Shown here piece by piece: positions 35,275 through 48,600 of a DNA stretch of 64,000 bases (positions within the stretch are counted from its first letter, which is position 1; every line of letters starts with the position of its first letter). The DNA lies in assembly GCF_018687715.1 (NCBI RefSeq), contig NC_056760.1, positions 5,183,501 to 5,247,500 on the forward strand, given 5' to 3'. A model generated the notes under the pieces. That model saw only the letters and a list, made by a program, of their open reading frames with translations, made no database searches and had not been told where the DNA came from. Source of the stretch: Carya illinoinensis (Eukaryota > Streptophyta > Magnoliopsida > Fagales > Juglandaceae). The translations under genes and the position numbers were made by a program.

Positions 35275-38200
35275 GGAAAAAATATATTTACTTCATTTTT
35301 TTCCTTCCCTGTTTATTTTCAACTTACACAATTACCAGTTGCGTCTCTCCATCCTAGATTTCATATTCCCTTCAGGACGTGGTTTTCTGTTGTCTACTTC
35401 TTGCAATAGAGGCGGTGTTTTTCCTGTTGATATGTTAAAGTTCTGGGACTAGAGGGAACTCTTTAGAGTTGACATCAGCCAGAAATGAGAAAACCCCAAC
35501 TTTTGGGTGCCTCTTCGCAGAACCTGGGCTATTCTAGTTGAGTTCTTGGAGATGGGATATGCCAGGCTTTTTGAATGGGCTTGAAGAATTGAAGGGAGAT
35601 TGGTTTTATATGATCTCAGTTTCCTCGTGTTGCCGTGAGCATGCATATGTACATACAATGTATGTGCAGTAAGGAATATATTAATTACATTTTGGCTTTT
35701 ATACAGAGCCAAATCTAGTTTGGATTTTCTCAAAAAACAAAAATGTAGTTTGGATTACTCATATTTAATATATGGGATAGATTTTTTACGGAGTTGCCAT
35801 TGGTAATGACAAGCACTCTCGGTGATGATTGAAAACACGCATGCAAATGAAAAAGGTAAATAAACTTGAAAATGTAGGACTTATGAGAGAAAAAATGTGA
35901 GACCCAAAGAGAGGCTTGCCAAATTTTGCATATTCGAATAGAAAACAGATTAGTCCTAATATATTTGTTGAACCAAAAAAAAAAAGGATTAGTCTAATAT
36001 ATAAAGATTAAGTGGATGTTTGGAAAAAGTTTCGACCTGTCTGGATATTGAATTGAGTTGAAATGAGTTGAGTCCTTTATGAATATTAGTGAGTTGAGAT
36101 GATGTAGTAAATTTTATGATACCCACCTATGATGAGTTTATATGTGTTTAGATATTAAGATGAATTTAGATGTATATATAGAAAGTTAAAAATGGTTGTG
36201 GGTCCCACGTATAAAGAGGTGTTGAGTTGAAAAAATTTGTGGGTCCCACATGCAAATAGATTTTGAGTTAAGTAATGTTTAGTGATTTAAAAATTGTATG
36301 TTTGGATGTTGGAATAGGTCTAAAATATAATCTAACTAGGATGAGTTGAGCTCATTCAAGGATCCAATGAAGTCTAATCAATCTTATTTCATTTCATCTC
36401 ATTTTTTTTTCAAACATCATTAAAATACAAACACCTTCAAACAATCATTATAATTTTTTCAAACTTTCCGATAAAAAATAAAAAATAATTCAACTTTTTC
36501 AAATTTTAAAACAAAAATTATATTATAACAATATTATAACTTTAAAATATATTTTTTTCAACTTTTTCTCTTTTTTTTTTTTTTTAAATCTAATAAATAC
36601 TTAACTCAAACTATCTCATTACTATTTACAAAATCATCATCTAATTTTATTCTCCAAGCATCCCCTAAGGAGTGGTAGTTTTTGAAGAAATTTTACAAAA
36701 ATAAAGATTAAAAACTAATGTGGCTAAATTTGATTCGTTAAATCTATTTTATACTAAAAAAAATTTTATAGTATAATGTTCCACAATAAATTATATCACA
36801 CTAAAAAATTTTTATGATTTTATTTTTATAAGATGTCCGGAAAAAATCTTTGTTGAGGTAATAATTTTTTACAAAAAATATAAGCCTATTAAAAATTAAA
36901 AATATCTAGAAAAAATCTTTCGTTTATGGAGACAAAATTTTTTTGGTTTATAAGGAAGACATATGTTACTATGCGGTCCCAATTATACATTGGTCACTTT
37001 TTTCATTAACATGGCACGTTACTACGAAACTTATTAAAAAATAAATAAATAAATATTTAATATAAAATTACGTTCGAAAATATAAAAGAAAAGATTGAAT
37101 CTCACGTTACCTCTATTTTTGTTTTTTTTTGTTTTTTTTGTGTTTTTTAATAATTTTATTTTTTTAATAAAATCTATTTTTTTATTATCATTTTTTAAAT
37201 TACCCGAATATACAGTATAGTAACGTAAACATCTATCAATTCTCTCAATAAATTAATTAGTAGTCAATCATGCAATTATACAATAACAAAGCATTAACAT
37301 AAAATAAATCAATTAAATAACATTAAAATTAGTAACGAAAGTAAAACTCTATAGGTTAGCTAAATCTAGATAAATCAATTTCATTATTTGAAAATAAATT
37401 ATAAGTTAGTTTCAATTACAAAATCTTTGTCAATTGGTATTCTTACTTGACCAAACAAATGATCCGTTTGTCATCTACTTCAGTAACAGTCAAAACCTCT
37501 AACGATGTTTAAATATTAACTTTTCTTTTGAAAATCGAGTAGCCGAATCACGATTACTTAATCTCAATCTTGGATCAATAATCACATTATTTGAAATAAA
37601 CAATTTGATCTCACCAAAATATGCATTGAAAAGTGTTTTAAAAATATTTAGAATTAAATCTCTACATATCATAACCAGTAAAATCCTTTAAATAAACAAT
37701 TTGAATTGATATAAGATTCTGCTGACGAAGCGACTCTGTCTCGAGGACTCTTTTGACAGGTTGCTGATACCTGACCAATAATTAAAAAATCCTTATAACT
37801 CAATTTTTACACTGTTAACTTATCTAAAACACTTCCTAATAATTTCTAGATAAAATCAAAATAACTATAAATAAAATTAAAATATTTTATATTCATTCAA
37901 ATTATAAAATTATAAATAAGATAAAATCTATTATCTTAATTACTTAATTATATCCAAACTTTATCAACTTAATCATATGGTTCTAGCCACTCTTGTAACT
38001 AAAATTTTCATGATGATATTACGTGCGCAAAATGAACATATAACTGAAACATCTCATTTTTAAAAAATAAAACGATATTAACATCGTCTCTACAGTGAAA
38101 CCTAAACCAGAATTTTTCTCAACTTGATCCCAAAATCGATCGGTTTGTAGCGTAAGACTTGAAGTTCTTCGGCAACGAGACTCTGTTCCCTTCGAAGTTT

Positions 38201-38500
38201 CCTCTGTGGAAGAGAACGACATTGTTGATTACTTGAGGGTTGGATTACTTGCTGACTGCTGTTGCAGGCGAAATAATCGTCGTCGCGTGGGTTAAACGTA
38301 CTTGCGGTTTTCCTAATTGATGGAGCTTGAATTATATAACTTCCCGCCCAAATTCAACGACATGGCGTTTACGACGCTGTTCGCAGGTCGTTGAACCAAT
38401 ACCTCCTCTCGGCTAGTTCTCGTATTTTGCCAAGGAGATTGAGTGCCCGATCTTGTTGGAGTATTTTAAACCTGTCGTTTAACTGTATGAGAACGTTGCC
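35275..38500. other. AT-rich intergenic with repeats, no gene
   Basis: Contains family 3-like repeat sequence at about 36,009-36,668: TGTTTGGA starts, GAGTTGAAATGAGTTGAG, a T-rich mirror half with TTCAAACATC, and an end near TCTCCAAGCATCCCC. The rest is AT-rich. Frames at 35,218-35,409 and 35,449-35,733 are unassigned. Confidence 0.45.
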
Positions 38501-38599
38501 GGACTTGGTAACCGGCATCGTTACTGTGGTGTGATTTGGAGAAGGGAAGTGTGAAAGAATGTTTGAGAAATGGCAATCTGGAGTAGAAAGGTGCATCAG

Positions 38600-39560
38600 A
38601 CATTGTTGTGGATGGTGACGATGATGATGATGATGTCGATAAAGACATTCCTTCTGGCGAAGGGGAAAGTGTTAATTTGCTTTGAAGTGGTGGCGAAGAG
38701 GATAAATAATTCATTTTTGAAATTTGCATACCCTTGAATCCAATGCAACCAGTAAAGGGAATGCTCTGATCATGAAGCTGGCGAGCAAGATGAAGGTTCC
38801 TCTTCAAAATTAATGAAAAGTGCCTCACTGCATTTTGCTAGTGATCTCGATGACCCCAAACATGCAAAGTCTTGGAAACCAATCGCCAATTCCTCATATT
38901 TATTACGTTTTGTAGCGCTGAGGACTCTACAGGATGGTTTCCCTTCATGTTATTGAGCATGCATCTTGACTCAAGCGAAGTCGTTCTCGTGGACAGCGGA
39001 AGGGATCATGAGTTTTTAGAATATGCCGTTGATGGCTGTGAGGCTGCTGTTCATGGCCTGGAGATTCCATCACTGCTTTCTCTTTTCCTACCAGATCATT
39101 TTGGGGTAGTAGTAAATGCTCTTTGGTGGGAAAATTTGTGAAAAGCTGAATAGGGTTCAAAGCCCTCTGTCTTTACTTTAACTGGAAATAATGGCAATAT
39201 TACTTCATTAACGAATCCAATTGCAGGAAATGTAGAAGAACTTACTAGCTTTTCTGATCTCTGTGAGAAATCCATCCATTCTATCAAAGCAAGGCGAAAT
39301 TCCATTACAGTTTCTATAGCTGCTCTGCAGTTTGGTATGTGTAGACATGGAGCAGCGCTCATGAAGTATCTATCTCACGGCATGCAAGCCTCGAATACCT
39401 TGTGAACTTGTCGTCATGGGTTACCTGGATCTTATGCCCCATCCCTGGAAAATCATTCTCATCAAGAGGGCTGATTCATACTTACAAATATATATATATA
39501 TATATATGTTTATATATCAAGAGGGCTGATGCATGGGTTCTCATGGTAGTCGATGGCAAC
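38600..39560 (+). pseudogene. Fragment of a Raf-related LRR protein kinase gene, decayed
   Basis: Several frames on the plus strand carry pieces of the region before the kinase domain in a plant LRR/Raf-related kinase (Arabidopsis At1g04210 type, recalled). In order these are DLDDPKHAKSWKP, MHLDSSEVVLVDSGRDHEF, IPSLLSLFLPDHFG, DLCEKSIHSIKARRNSI, ALQFGMCRHGAALMKYL (the family has CRHRALLMKYL), then MGYLDLMPHPW, LIKRADAW and MVVDG. Stops and frame changes separate them. No kinase domain follows, and LRRs upstream are at best hinted at (LNLSFNCMRTLPD near 38,470). A TA-rich insertion with a 15-bp direct repeat sits at 39,461-39,530. The remains cannot encode a functional protein. Boundaries are approximate. 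Confidence 0.75.
39461..39530. repeat. 15-bp direct repeat flanking a TA-rich insertion
   Basis: ATCAAGAGGGCTGAT occurs at 39461-39475 and 39516-39530 with 40 bases between, mostly a TA microsatellite. Because the repeat falls inside a once-coding stretch (LIKRAD), the second copy is a duplication made when the spacer was gained. Confidence 0.9.
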
Positions 39561-40115
39561 CTCATCTATTAATCGAAGAATGTCTATTTCTTTTTCCTTT
39601 TCTGGTAAGAATGTGTAATTTTTTTGGCTAGTCCTAACCTCGGGTCGTGCACTTCTTGGGGCAAACGGTAAACGGAAGTAGGGAAGCATTCCAAGTTTAA
39701 TTTGGATTTCATATTTTAGCAAACATTATTTCACAACATTTCAATACTAAGTATATCATGGGCTTCTTTCAATTAGCGTACTTTGTACGTCACCGTTTTT
39801 TCTAAGTTTCTGTACATACACCAATGGTCTTTAATCCATATATTGAATAGTGTATACAATACAAAATCGAATCTACCTCTATATATTTGAAGAGATTCAT
39901 CTTTTACCACATTAAATTAGTTCCCCTGTTACTAACTATTGGGCAGAAGACAGTATTTCTTTCCATGAAATTGGCTCCTGCTACATTTATAATTGCAGGC
40001 AACGGAGAGGTCAAAATGTTTCACTCAGAGAAGACTTTTAAAGAAACAAAGGCATGTAATAGGAACTGCAAGGAGAAGAGAACTGTAGTCAGTCCCTCTC
40101 TGGCCAGGCCCCTAC

Positions 40116-40195
40116 ATTTATGGATGGTATTGTCAAATACCTGGAGTTCTCAGCTATTTATGGATAGTGTTGTCAAATACCTGCAGTTCTCAGCT
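40116..40195. repeat. Tandem duplication, two 40-bp units
   Basis: Units 40116-40155 and 40156-40195 begin ATTTATGGATRGTRTTGTCA and end GAGTTCTCAGCT or CAGTTCTCAGCT, with a few substitutions. A second tandem pair of 25-bp units (GGCAAGTAAGAGATTAT...) lies at 40382-40406 and 40407-40431. Confidence 0.9.
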
Positions 40196-40506
40196 GTACT
40201 GTCTTACACAAAATTGGGCCAACGTCATCTTTGATGCTAGTACTAAAAGTAAGTCCATATATGGCCTTAGCATTTAATGGAAATGCATTTACTAGGTGGG
40301 GAATTGAGGTCCAAAATGGAGACGTTTCCCTGCAATATCCCTTTTACCAACTTTAATTGCCTTGTATTTTCTCCATATCTAGGCAAGTAAGAGATTATCT
40401 GTGGAAGGCAAGTAAGAGATTATATGTGGAAGTACGTAAAAGGATAACAGCAAAGAAACATTGCTTGCATTCCTCTAGAGGCTTTTTTTTTTTTTTTCAA
40501 AACTGC

Positions 40507-40740
40507 TTAAAGTTCTGACATCTCTCTGGATTCTTCTTTAACTTCTTCGGCAGTTGTTTTATTCATTTGCACCAAACCTTCGTCTTTTTCCTGAGTCACT
40601 CCCGAAACTGAAGAGATATTTCCATCGTTTCCTTCACCCTCTTTTTCTCCATCTGTTAAGTGTAACACATTTTTGGTCACGTCTGGTTTCTCATGTTGAT
40701 CTGAGAATTGCCACGTCTTCTGTGCCCCAAGTGCATGTAA
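40507..40740 (-). other. Unassigned acidic open frame, possible orphan exon
   Basis: On the minus strand a CAG acceptor-like site is followed by about 70 open codons with protein-like, Glu/Lys/Asp-rich composition (KTWQFSDQHEKPDV, EGNDGNISSVSG, EEVKEESREMSEL), ending in TAA. It looks like a terminal exon, but no matching upstream exon was found and the family is unknown. It could be a gene fragment moved here with other debris, or chance. Confidence 0.25.
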
Positions 40741-41046
40741 AAAATGAAAAAGAGAAAACAATGTACATTCAATGTACCTTGTCCTATATAGCTACTTCAA
40801 GTTTCAATCCTTGAAACCACCGTTTCCAGTCTTGATTTTCATGTGACGGGCTTTGGTATGAAAATTCACACTACCCTCTTTCATTTTTGGTTTAAACCGT
40901 GAGATTTTGATGAAAGAAACAATATCAACTGATGCTGTGTTTGAAAAGTTAATTATTTACAAGAACAGCGAGATGTTTGAGTTTTGATTGAAACTATTCT
41001 GCTAGAATTCGCCATTTGATGATAGATTTTGTTTCAGGTTATCACC

Positions 41047-44000
41047 ATGAAAGATAACAATCTGGAATACTGGAAAAACTACTTTCAAGGAGTGGATTCT
41101 GGTATCTTTGAGATTATTGACCATGCAATCATGGTGGCAGCTACAGATCACCCAAAGGAGTTCATGCTTCAAAGGGGGCAGATCGCCGAGAAACTCTACT
41201 CATGCCAGTGGACTCAATGTTGCAGCCATGAACAGAGTGTGGTAGCAGTGCCCAAAAAGACCAACAATGAAAATCTCAATTATGAATGTGCATGTGGGAG
41301 GGCTAAGAGCAGGTTGACCAGCATTGCTGGTGATCTGAACATTGCTGGAGATAAGCAGGCTAAGATAGATAGCCCTGCAGAGATGAAAATGAAACTAGTG
41401 AGAAAAAATACTTACAGCGAAGCTGAGGCCTTAACAGATGAGATTGATGAAGAGAATGAGATTATTGGCGAGGTTAAAAGAATCAAGGAGGTTCTTGATA
41501 ATAGTCAAGAGGAGGTTTGTTTGATTTGTTGCTTTAAAGGCATAATTCAGTTCTAGGGTATACTTAGATAAGACATTTGAGATGTGCCTCTATTAGTTTG
41601 TTTCATTGTTTTGTTACAATTGCTTTTACGGTGCAGTCTGAAACAGTGCTATTTGAGTCCTTAAGAAGGCTGCAATTGATGGTTCTTTCTGTTGAGGTTC
41701 TGCAGGTAAAAATGGACTCCACTTCGAGTTATCAATGTTGATTTTTCTCCACCTACAAGGAGTATCATTCATCGTCTAGATCTTTCATTGTTAACTTAGC
41801 TTGCTGTTTTCAAACAACTCAAACCTCTAATGGCGTGCTTATTCTTTGTATTGAAACAAACCAAACACCATTACTCTCAATATAGTCTTTATTTAAGTCA
41901 CTTTTTTTTTTTCTGTTCATTTCTTCTATAGAACTTAAAAGTAGTCAATTCTGAAATTGCTGTTTACAACTCTGGACATGAGTAATTTTAGTGGTGTCCG
42001 GTTAGCTTTCAAGTTTCTTGAAAACTCAGTGTCTCAATGTCTTACCATCCTCTATAACAATGTACACATTGATATTAAACATAGTTATCTCTCCTTTAGT
42101 TCGGCTTGGACAAAGAATTCTGTGGGTTTCTCAAGGAGTTAATCCATTCTTGAAACTGAATTTATAACAACTAAACATATTCTATGTATAGATGAACTTA
42201 AGCCATTAAGCTTCTTTTGTCATGAATCCTGTTTGTTATCACTTCAACAGGAAACATTCCTTATATGTTGCATTCTTTTCTGATCAACTGTTTTGTCTCT
42301 TATAGCACTTAAATCGGTTAATGCTTCACGTGCATGACGATTTACAAATATAGTGAAATGACATAAAAGATGACGTCAACTCAGAGTTATGAGACCATAC
42401 GTTAGAATACATATGATCTTTCCTGTAATGAATCACTGGGAAACTATCCCATTTCCATGGAGCATTTGATCCCCCACCTTGGTACTTTCAACTTAATTTT
42501 CTATGATGCCATGTGTGTTTGAGTTTGAAGATTACTGATTGAGTTTTTTTCCCTTCAGGCCACAATGATAGGTAGGGCAGTTAATGCTCTTCGAGCTCAC
42601 AGGTCAAAGCAGATTAGTCAGCTTGCACAGATACTTGTTAGGTATGTATCTTCTGGTGCCTTTAGCTATTTACTCTGTACATCAAAATTATCCTCCCATA
42701 CATGGACTTGAACTGATTATAATTTAATGCTCTTGTTTTATTTCTTTCAGAAAATACCAATAATTAAGGTTCTGTTTTTATCGTTTTTATCTTTTCGTAT
42801 CTGATAGTGATATTTTCTGTATCAATTGCCTACTGAGGTTAATCATGACTCAACTTCTTTGTTTGATGTTAATACACATCTCAATTTGGTTTTGTAATTT
42901 ATGAATGGATTTCGAGTTATCTCTCCCATCTCTTTGGTAATTTACTGATCTGAAATTAGCGACAGACATCATCAGGTGCCCCATTTTGTCTTTGAGCTCT
43001 TAATGGCCTACCGATCTTTATGGCGTGTCCAGAGAGTTATTGATATTAGGTGCATAACATTCATTAGTTGTATCCTTCCAGGGGACTCAAGAAGCGTTTA
43101 AGCACCGGAGCCTTTGCTCCTGGCCTATTGGCTGATGATAGTGTTCCTGCTCCTTCAATAGATACAACATTTATGATATACTCTTGAAGTGCATTGCATC
43201 GATTTTAAATCTTGAATCGGAAATCAAAGAATTTATCAGGTTTGTGCCATAGCCAAATAACTCTGCAAACTCAACACTGTGCTTAAGCCAATGCTAGACA
43301 ATTTGAGGCATAATATATAAGGTCAATCAAGACACACATTATGGATTACAAAATTCAGCTACTTTACACAGGTTACCTTTGATTTAAATACTTAAATCTT
43401 TTCAACATGATGGCGATTTTTTTACACTTCTCGACATCAGCATATGACTGTATTTTATTGTTAGATGATTAAAAGATAAGGAAAAGGAACCCATTTTCCT
43501 AGTCTGGCAGTAATTAGAAGACTCGAGCTTTCGGAATGCATTCTACCATCTCATTATCCACTCTTATTAGAAGCAAGATCTTCTCCTAATCAATGACAGC
43601 TTTCATTAGTGTGGTTTCCTGAATGGATATCTAGTTTCAGTTACCAATGCACAAACACCAACGTAGTTAGAAAAAGATTGTAAGGGCAGTCTAAACTGGT
43701 TAAACACATGCCAAAAATTATGTCCCTTGTAGAAAAAGGAAAGAAGGTAAGAATACAATCTTCCTTCTGTGAAGTTTTATTCTGATACATTTGTCTTAGA
43801 GGGATGGTGAAATGCCAAGTCAGATTGTAAAGCTTCACATATACATTTATCATAAAGATATGAGGCACCTAATCATGTCATTATTTCCTAAGATTTAAGG
43901 TCTAAATTCTAGACATCCACTCTACCTGACTTTTATACTGAATTTTCCCCCGTTACCTGGAGATGGGTGGATATTGGGCGCAAGTGATGAATTAAATTCA

Positions 44001-45598
44001 TTTTGGAAATTTTAGTCAAGAAATTCGAAACTTCACAGTAAACTGTGTTTCGACTCTGGGACGATAATGCCTCTACTACTAGAACTCCATTGAACAAATC
44101 TTTTCTTATGATATGCACTAACCAGTCAATAATAGTAATGATTTTACATTAAAGAAAGCACTAATGAGCTTCCAATACAGGGCTATTTAGTTGCAAAGAT
44201 TGTATAAATTTTAGAATGGGAATGGATGAAATGATATGGATAAAACTTAAAAGAAAAATAAAAAGAAAGCTTCCCTCACCTTCAGTCACGAGTTACATTA
44301 ACATGAATTTGTTAGACACTTTCCAGCTTCTACGTCGGATGGTGGTGCTTAATTATTGAGGGTAAAATGTGTTCAAACCCTAGAGAAGTGTACTACAGAA
44401 ACATCTCTTAAAATTTAACTGTTTTTGTTTCTTGCAGTGGTTGGAAAATAATGGTGAAGGATTGGCTTGATGCTGCAGCAGCAACTGTTGCGGGTAATAA
44501 ATCTAGGACCTTGTAAAAGCTTTTCATTTTCATTTAGCCATCCTTTGATTTAGACTGAAATACGATACCTTTGCTTGCTCATTGTTTTTGTGCAGAAGGT
44601 TCTACAGACCCTAACCCTTCCACTGTTGTTCTCAAAGGTCTCCCTTCTCCTCCATTGGATGTAGGGGTTTTCTTGGCCACTCAAACTCCAACAGAGCTAT
44701 CACAGGTATAGATTTGCTAGGTTTTTGAGGTTGGCGTAATGGCTGTGGTACTTACCAAACAAGGGTAGTATAGTTGTGGATTTTTTTTGTTATGTTCTTA
44801 TTGTAAGCTGCTTCTTTGTGTTCTTTGATTGGCCTGGTGCGAAGTTCCTTGACGGCATTGATGATGATGGAAGTAAGTAAATTATTAGATATTTGTTTTA
44901 TCATTTATATATTAGTTCTGTTATTCTCTTAGAGACTAAAATCTTCAGTCATGAAAATTGTAAAGATCCTAAAAATAGCATGGAGTATGGTAAGAATCAA
45001 GAAAGTGGAAGCAAGCCCCAGCCAGGAAGTAAAAACTATACCAAGCAGAAGCCACTGCTTCCCAATAAGACCACAGCACCTTGCAATGAGAAGAAGTACC
45101 GGCTGATACTGCGAGAATCAATCAATAATTTAACTGAACCAAGTAAAACTGAATCACCAGCCAGTCAACAAGATGTAAGTATCATATGATTATTAAGTTT
45201 TTACAGATTTCAACTTCACGTGTTAATCTCTATATTATCCGTTTTACTTTTTCGTCAAGCAGCATAAGCCTTTAGATGATGTTGAAATCCAAGCAAAATT
45301 CAAAGCTACAAAGAGGAAAATTCAAGACGGGGTACCAACAAGCGGAGAAGGGTTTGTTTGCATTTATATCGTTTCATTTCCTTTTTTGTTACAGCCTTTC
45401 TGGATAAAAGTTTGATTTCTGAACTTGACTATAAGCTTCTATTTTTCTTTTATTTTTTCCTCTTCTTCAACAGCTAGAAACCAACGGACAATGAAATTCA
45501 TAGATTTCAATGAACTTCCTAAACAGGAGCCTGGTCCTAGAAACCGCCTTCTGAAACACAAGAATAATTTCCGGAATGTCTCTAATGGAAGGCACTAA
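41047..45598 (+). CDS. MED26B: Mediator subunit 26-like protein, TFIIS N-terminal domain (copy A)
   Basis: Nuclear protein of the RNA polymerase II Mediator. Exons: 41047-41514, 41637-41705, 42559-42641, 44438-44493, 44596-44705, 44845-44872, 44933-45174, 45263-45351, 45478-45598, giving 421 residues; all introns GT-AG. The N-terminus LEYWKNYFQG with IFEIIDHAIMVAA and PKEFMLQR is the plant MED26 signature. The TFIIS-N helical bundle spans about residues 140-220 (RRLQLMVLSVEVLQ, VNALRAHRSKQI, then SGWKIMVKDWL). The tail has LPSPPLDVGVF, a Lys-rich stretch and KRKIQDG...FNELPKQEPGPRNR. A 5' UTR intron probably ends at 41037, ten bases before the ATG; the frame's apparent start at 41029 is a TTG. 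Exon 6 is 28 bases, as in copy B. LW-motif residues differ from the usual DGWKDMVDEWV, suggesting divergence. The b-type symbol rests on recalled similarity to At5g05140. Confidence 0.92.
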
Positions 45599-45609
45599 CT
45601 TCTTGGTCT

Positions 45610-48600
45610 CGTCATATTGGGTTTCTATATGTTTATTTTCATCATCTTGTGTAAGTCAATAAGAGCAAACACTTGACTTGTACCTTTTACCGAGAAAGCT
45701 GTAACTTTACTGGTCGATAGCTCAGTTAAGAGGTAGCCGAGAAGCTACCCTGTTGGAACCTGATTGCATTGCTTGATTATTTCTAGTAGATAAGAAATCT
45801 TTGTCAGGCTTCACTTCATGCAGACATATAAGACTCGTGTAATGACCCCTGTTAAAAGAGCAGATATTCATACCATTGCTACTCATCTTTGTTACAACAT
45901 TTTCATAGTTTTTTTTTTTTCAGTTGAATCAGCATTGCGGTATAAATGTTTTGCAGTTTTGCTGTTCATCATGCAGGCTGACCTGCTGTCAGTGTCCGGT
46001 CTCTATGGGATGGGAGGAGTTCTTTGAATGACCCTATTATCTATATCTCTGGTTGTAAACTAGTTTTAAGGCCTCTCTTTCTGTTCCAACATTGGTACAC
46101 AACATAAACTTGATAATTTCTGTGACCTAAAATTTTGAGTTTTCCCGAGAAAAAATAACTTGGTTGTTGGAACTTCTACAGAGGAACCAGCTACTAAATC
46201 TGGATTACGTAGAAGCATTGTTTTCACCAACTTCAGGTCATGATCAGTAGAAATCCTCTTAATCCAAATGAACCTTCATTTGCACGAAAGTAGTTTTCAG
46301 AAGGAAGTAACATTCTTCATGAAAAATGAAGCTGAACCCTTGCACATTTTAACCAGACCTCTTACCCTTTACTGAAATTTTTTACAAGCCATTGAGTATA
46401 AAATGTGGCATCTCATGATTAGAGTTTCAATGCTAGAAATGCTTTCAGACAGTGCTTTTTGTGTTCTTTTTTCCCTGATGGGAGAAAAAAGAAAACTCCA
46501 TTGCTAGAAATTCTTTCAGCTATTCTCAAACTCAGCATTGTATTTCACATTTGATCTATATACCAGTCAGCAATTCTCAAACTCACAGCATCTATAAATA
46601 ATATATCAAAAGACTTGGGGTGACGACAATCATGAATTGACTGATCAAAATGCATGGGGATCATTTTTGGGAGATAAAGGCGACTACAATGCACGACTAT
46701 CTGCCTTCAATGATCATTGTTGACTTGGAAAATTTCTTTCTACTTGCTTCAAACTTTGATTTTTTTGGAAGAACCCCCATGTGATATAATAGAAAATAAT
46801 AGTAATTTAGCTTGTATTAAAAACCCCAAAATCATAGTTGACTTCAACCGCCAACCTCTTTTTTATTATTATTAAAAGAAATTATATTCGGTACGTTGAC
46901 GCTGGAAAAAATAATAATAAAAAAATTAGAGTTTTATATATATATATATATATATATGACTCTCATGATTGTAGATTCCGTTTATGGTATCTTTCATTTT
47001 CTTTCACATTGATCGCTTGCAATATATATAACAAAGGGTGATGCTAGGGCCACGAAGAGCCCTACCGAATTTTTTTACCAAGAAGTACAGATTTTTTTTT
47101 TCCTTTTTTTCCAAATATTTAAAAAGAAAAGAAAAAATTTACAAACTTATTTAAAAACACTTTAACAATTAATTAAAAAAATAAGGGCGGTCGATTTTTT
47201 TTTGGATAGCCAATATAAGAGCGAGTGGTATTTTTTTTTACAAAAATAACAATAAATTAATAGATAGAATTCACGAAAAAAGAAAAATGCTTGGAATTCT
47301 AATAATGGGTTCTGAGTATTTCTCTCGAAACCTTTTTTTTATTTAATAATTAAATAAGTATTTTTTTTATTAATATTGTGAATTTTTTTAAAAATATTAT
47401 TTAAGGGTATTTGAAAAATACATGGAAAAAAAAATTAAAAATTAGAGTTCACATTTGAGTTACTGTTCATTGCAATAAACAGCAACTCAAATCAGATGTG
47501 AGTAGACACGTGGGTTGGCGCCTTGAGTATTTATTGATATTTAATACGTACACATCAATAATTAATATAATAAGACTTACTTATTCTATCGACATGATAC
47601 ATGCATGAATGTATTTTAAGTGATTTTCATTCAGAATAAACAGTACATGATGCACTCAAACGTTGCATGTACATTTTGTTTTTCATGTAAAACCTACCTT
47701 CGTGTATGAATATCTTACAAATAATCTCAATTCAATATTTTTGTTTATTAAACTTTTTTATATTATTTGAAATAAATAACAATTATTTTCATATTATTTT
47801 TCATAGTAATTCATAAAAATAAATCATAGTCATTGTACTAATAATATTTTCATTTTACAAAATGCAATTATTATTTTTAGATTCTTATTTATTAATCAGT
47901 TTATAAGTGGTCTTTAATTTATCATATTCACTATTTTATTTTTTGCGATAACACATTTCGTATTAATATATTTGGAATGCATTTTTAAAATTATTATTAA
48001 AAGTAGAATTAATAACACTTTTTATCCTTTAAAAAGTTATTTTGGTAAGAACGTACATGTTTTTATTTTCTAAGATCGATATTGCAATTCTAAATTTAAA
48101 AATAATAATAATTATATTTAAGTTCAAAAATGAAAATATTTTCTTTAAAAATATTTTGACTCAGACTCAAGACTTTGATTTGTTATGAAAAATTGTTGCA
48201 ACTTGCATAGTTTTATGATTAATAGATTATCTTTAGTAAAGATTCTTTACATTTATCATACTTCTTGTGCTAATTCATATGCTTCTTAAAAGTCACATAT
48301 ATCATATAAAAAAATTAATGCAGTAACACTTTCAACAAGAAATGCGTGTCTTGCACATAAACTCTTATATTAGAGAGAGAGAGTATTTTTACGAAGGATT
48401 TGGCGGCCCCTGGGAACGCGTTTAAGACTCCATAAACAAAGTCCAACAAAGCTGCCAACTGTCTTGCATGCAAAACAACCTTGTCAAGGACAGAAGAGGA
48501 CCTTTCTAATTAATGGCAACATCGGTGTTTGTCTCTTAGCAGCGCTGGGGAGTTCAACATGCGTAGCCCATCACAATTTCAGCCACTACAAATCTTAAGT

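Noticed and set aside
38466..38828. 120-codon minus-strand open frame rich in Ser/Thr/Pro
   Set aside because: It lies opposite and just upstream of the kinase pseudogene fragment, where the plus strand carries a GATGATGAT repeat and decayed coding sequence. The frame is a complementary shadow.
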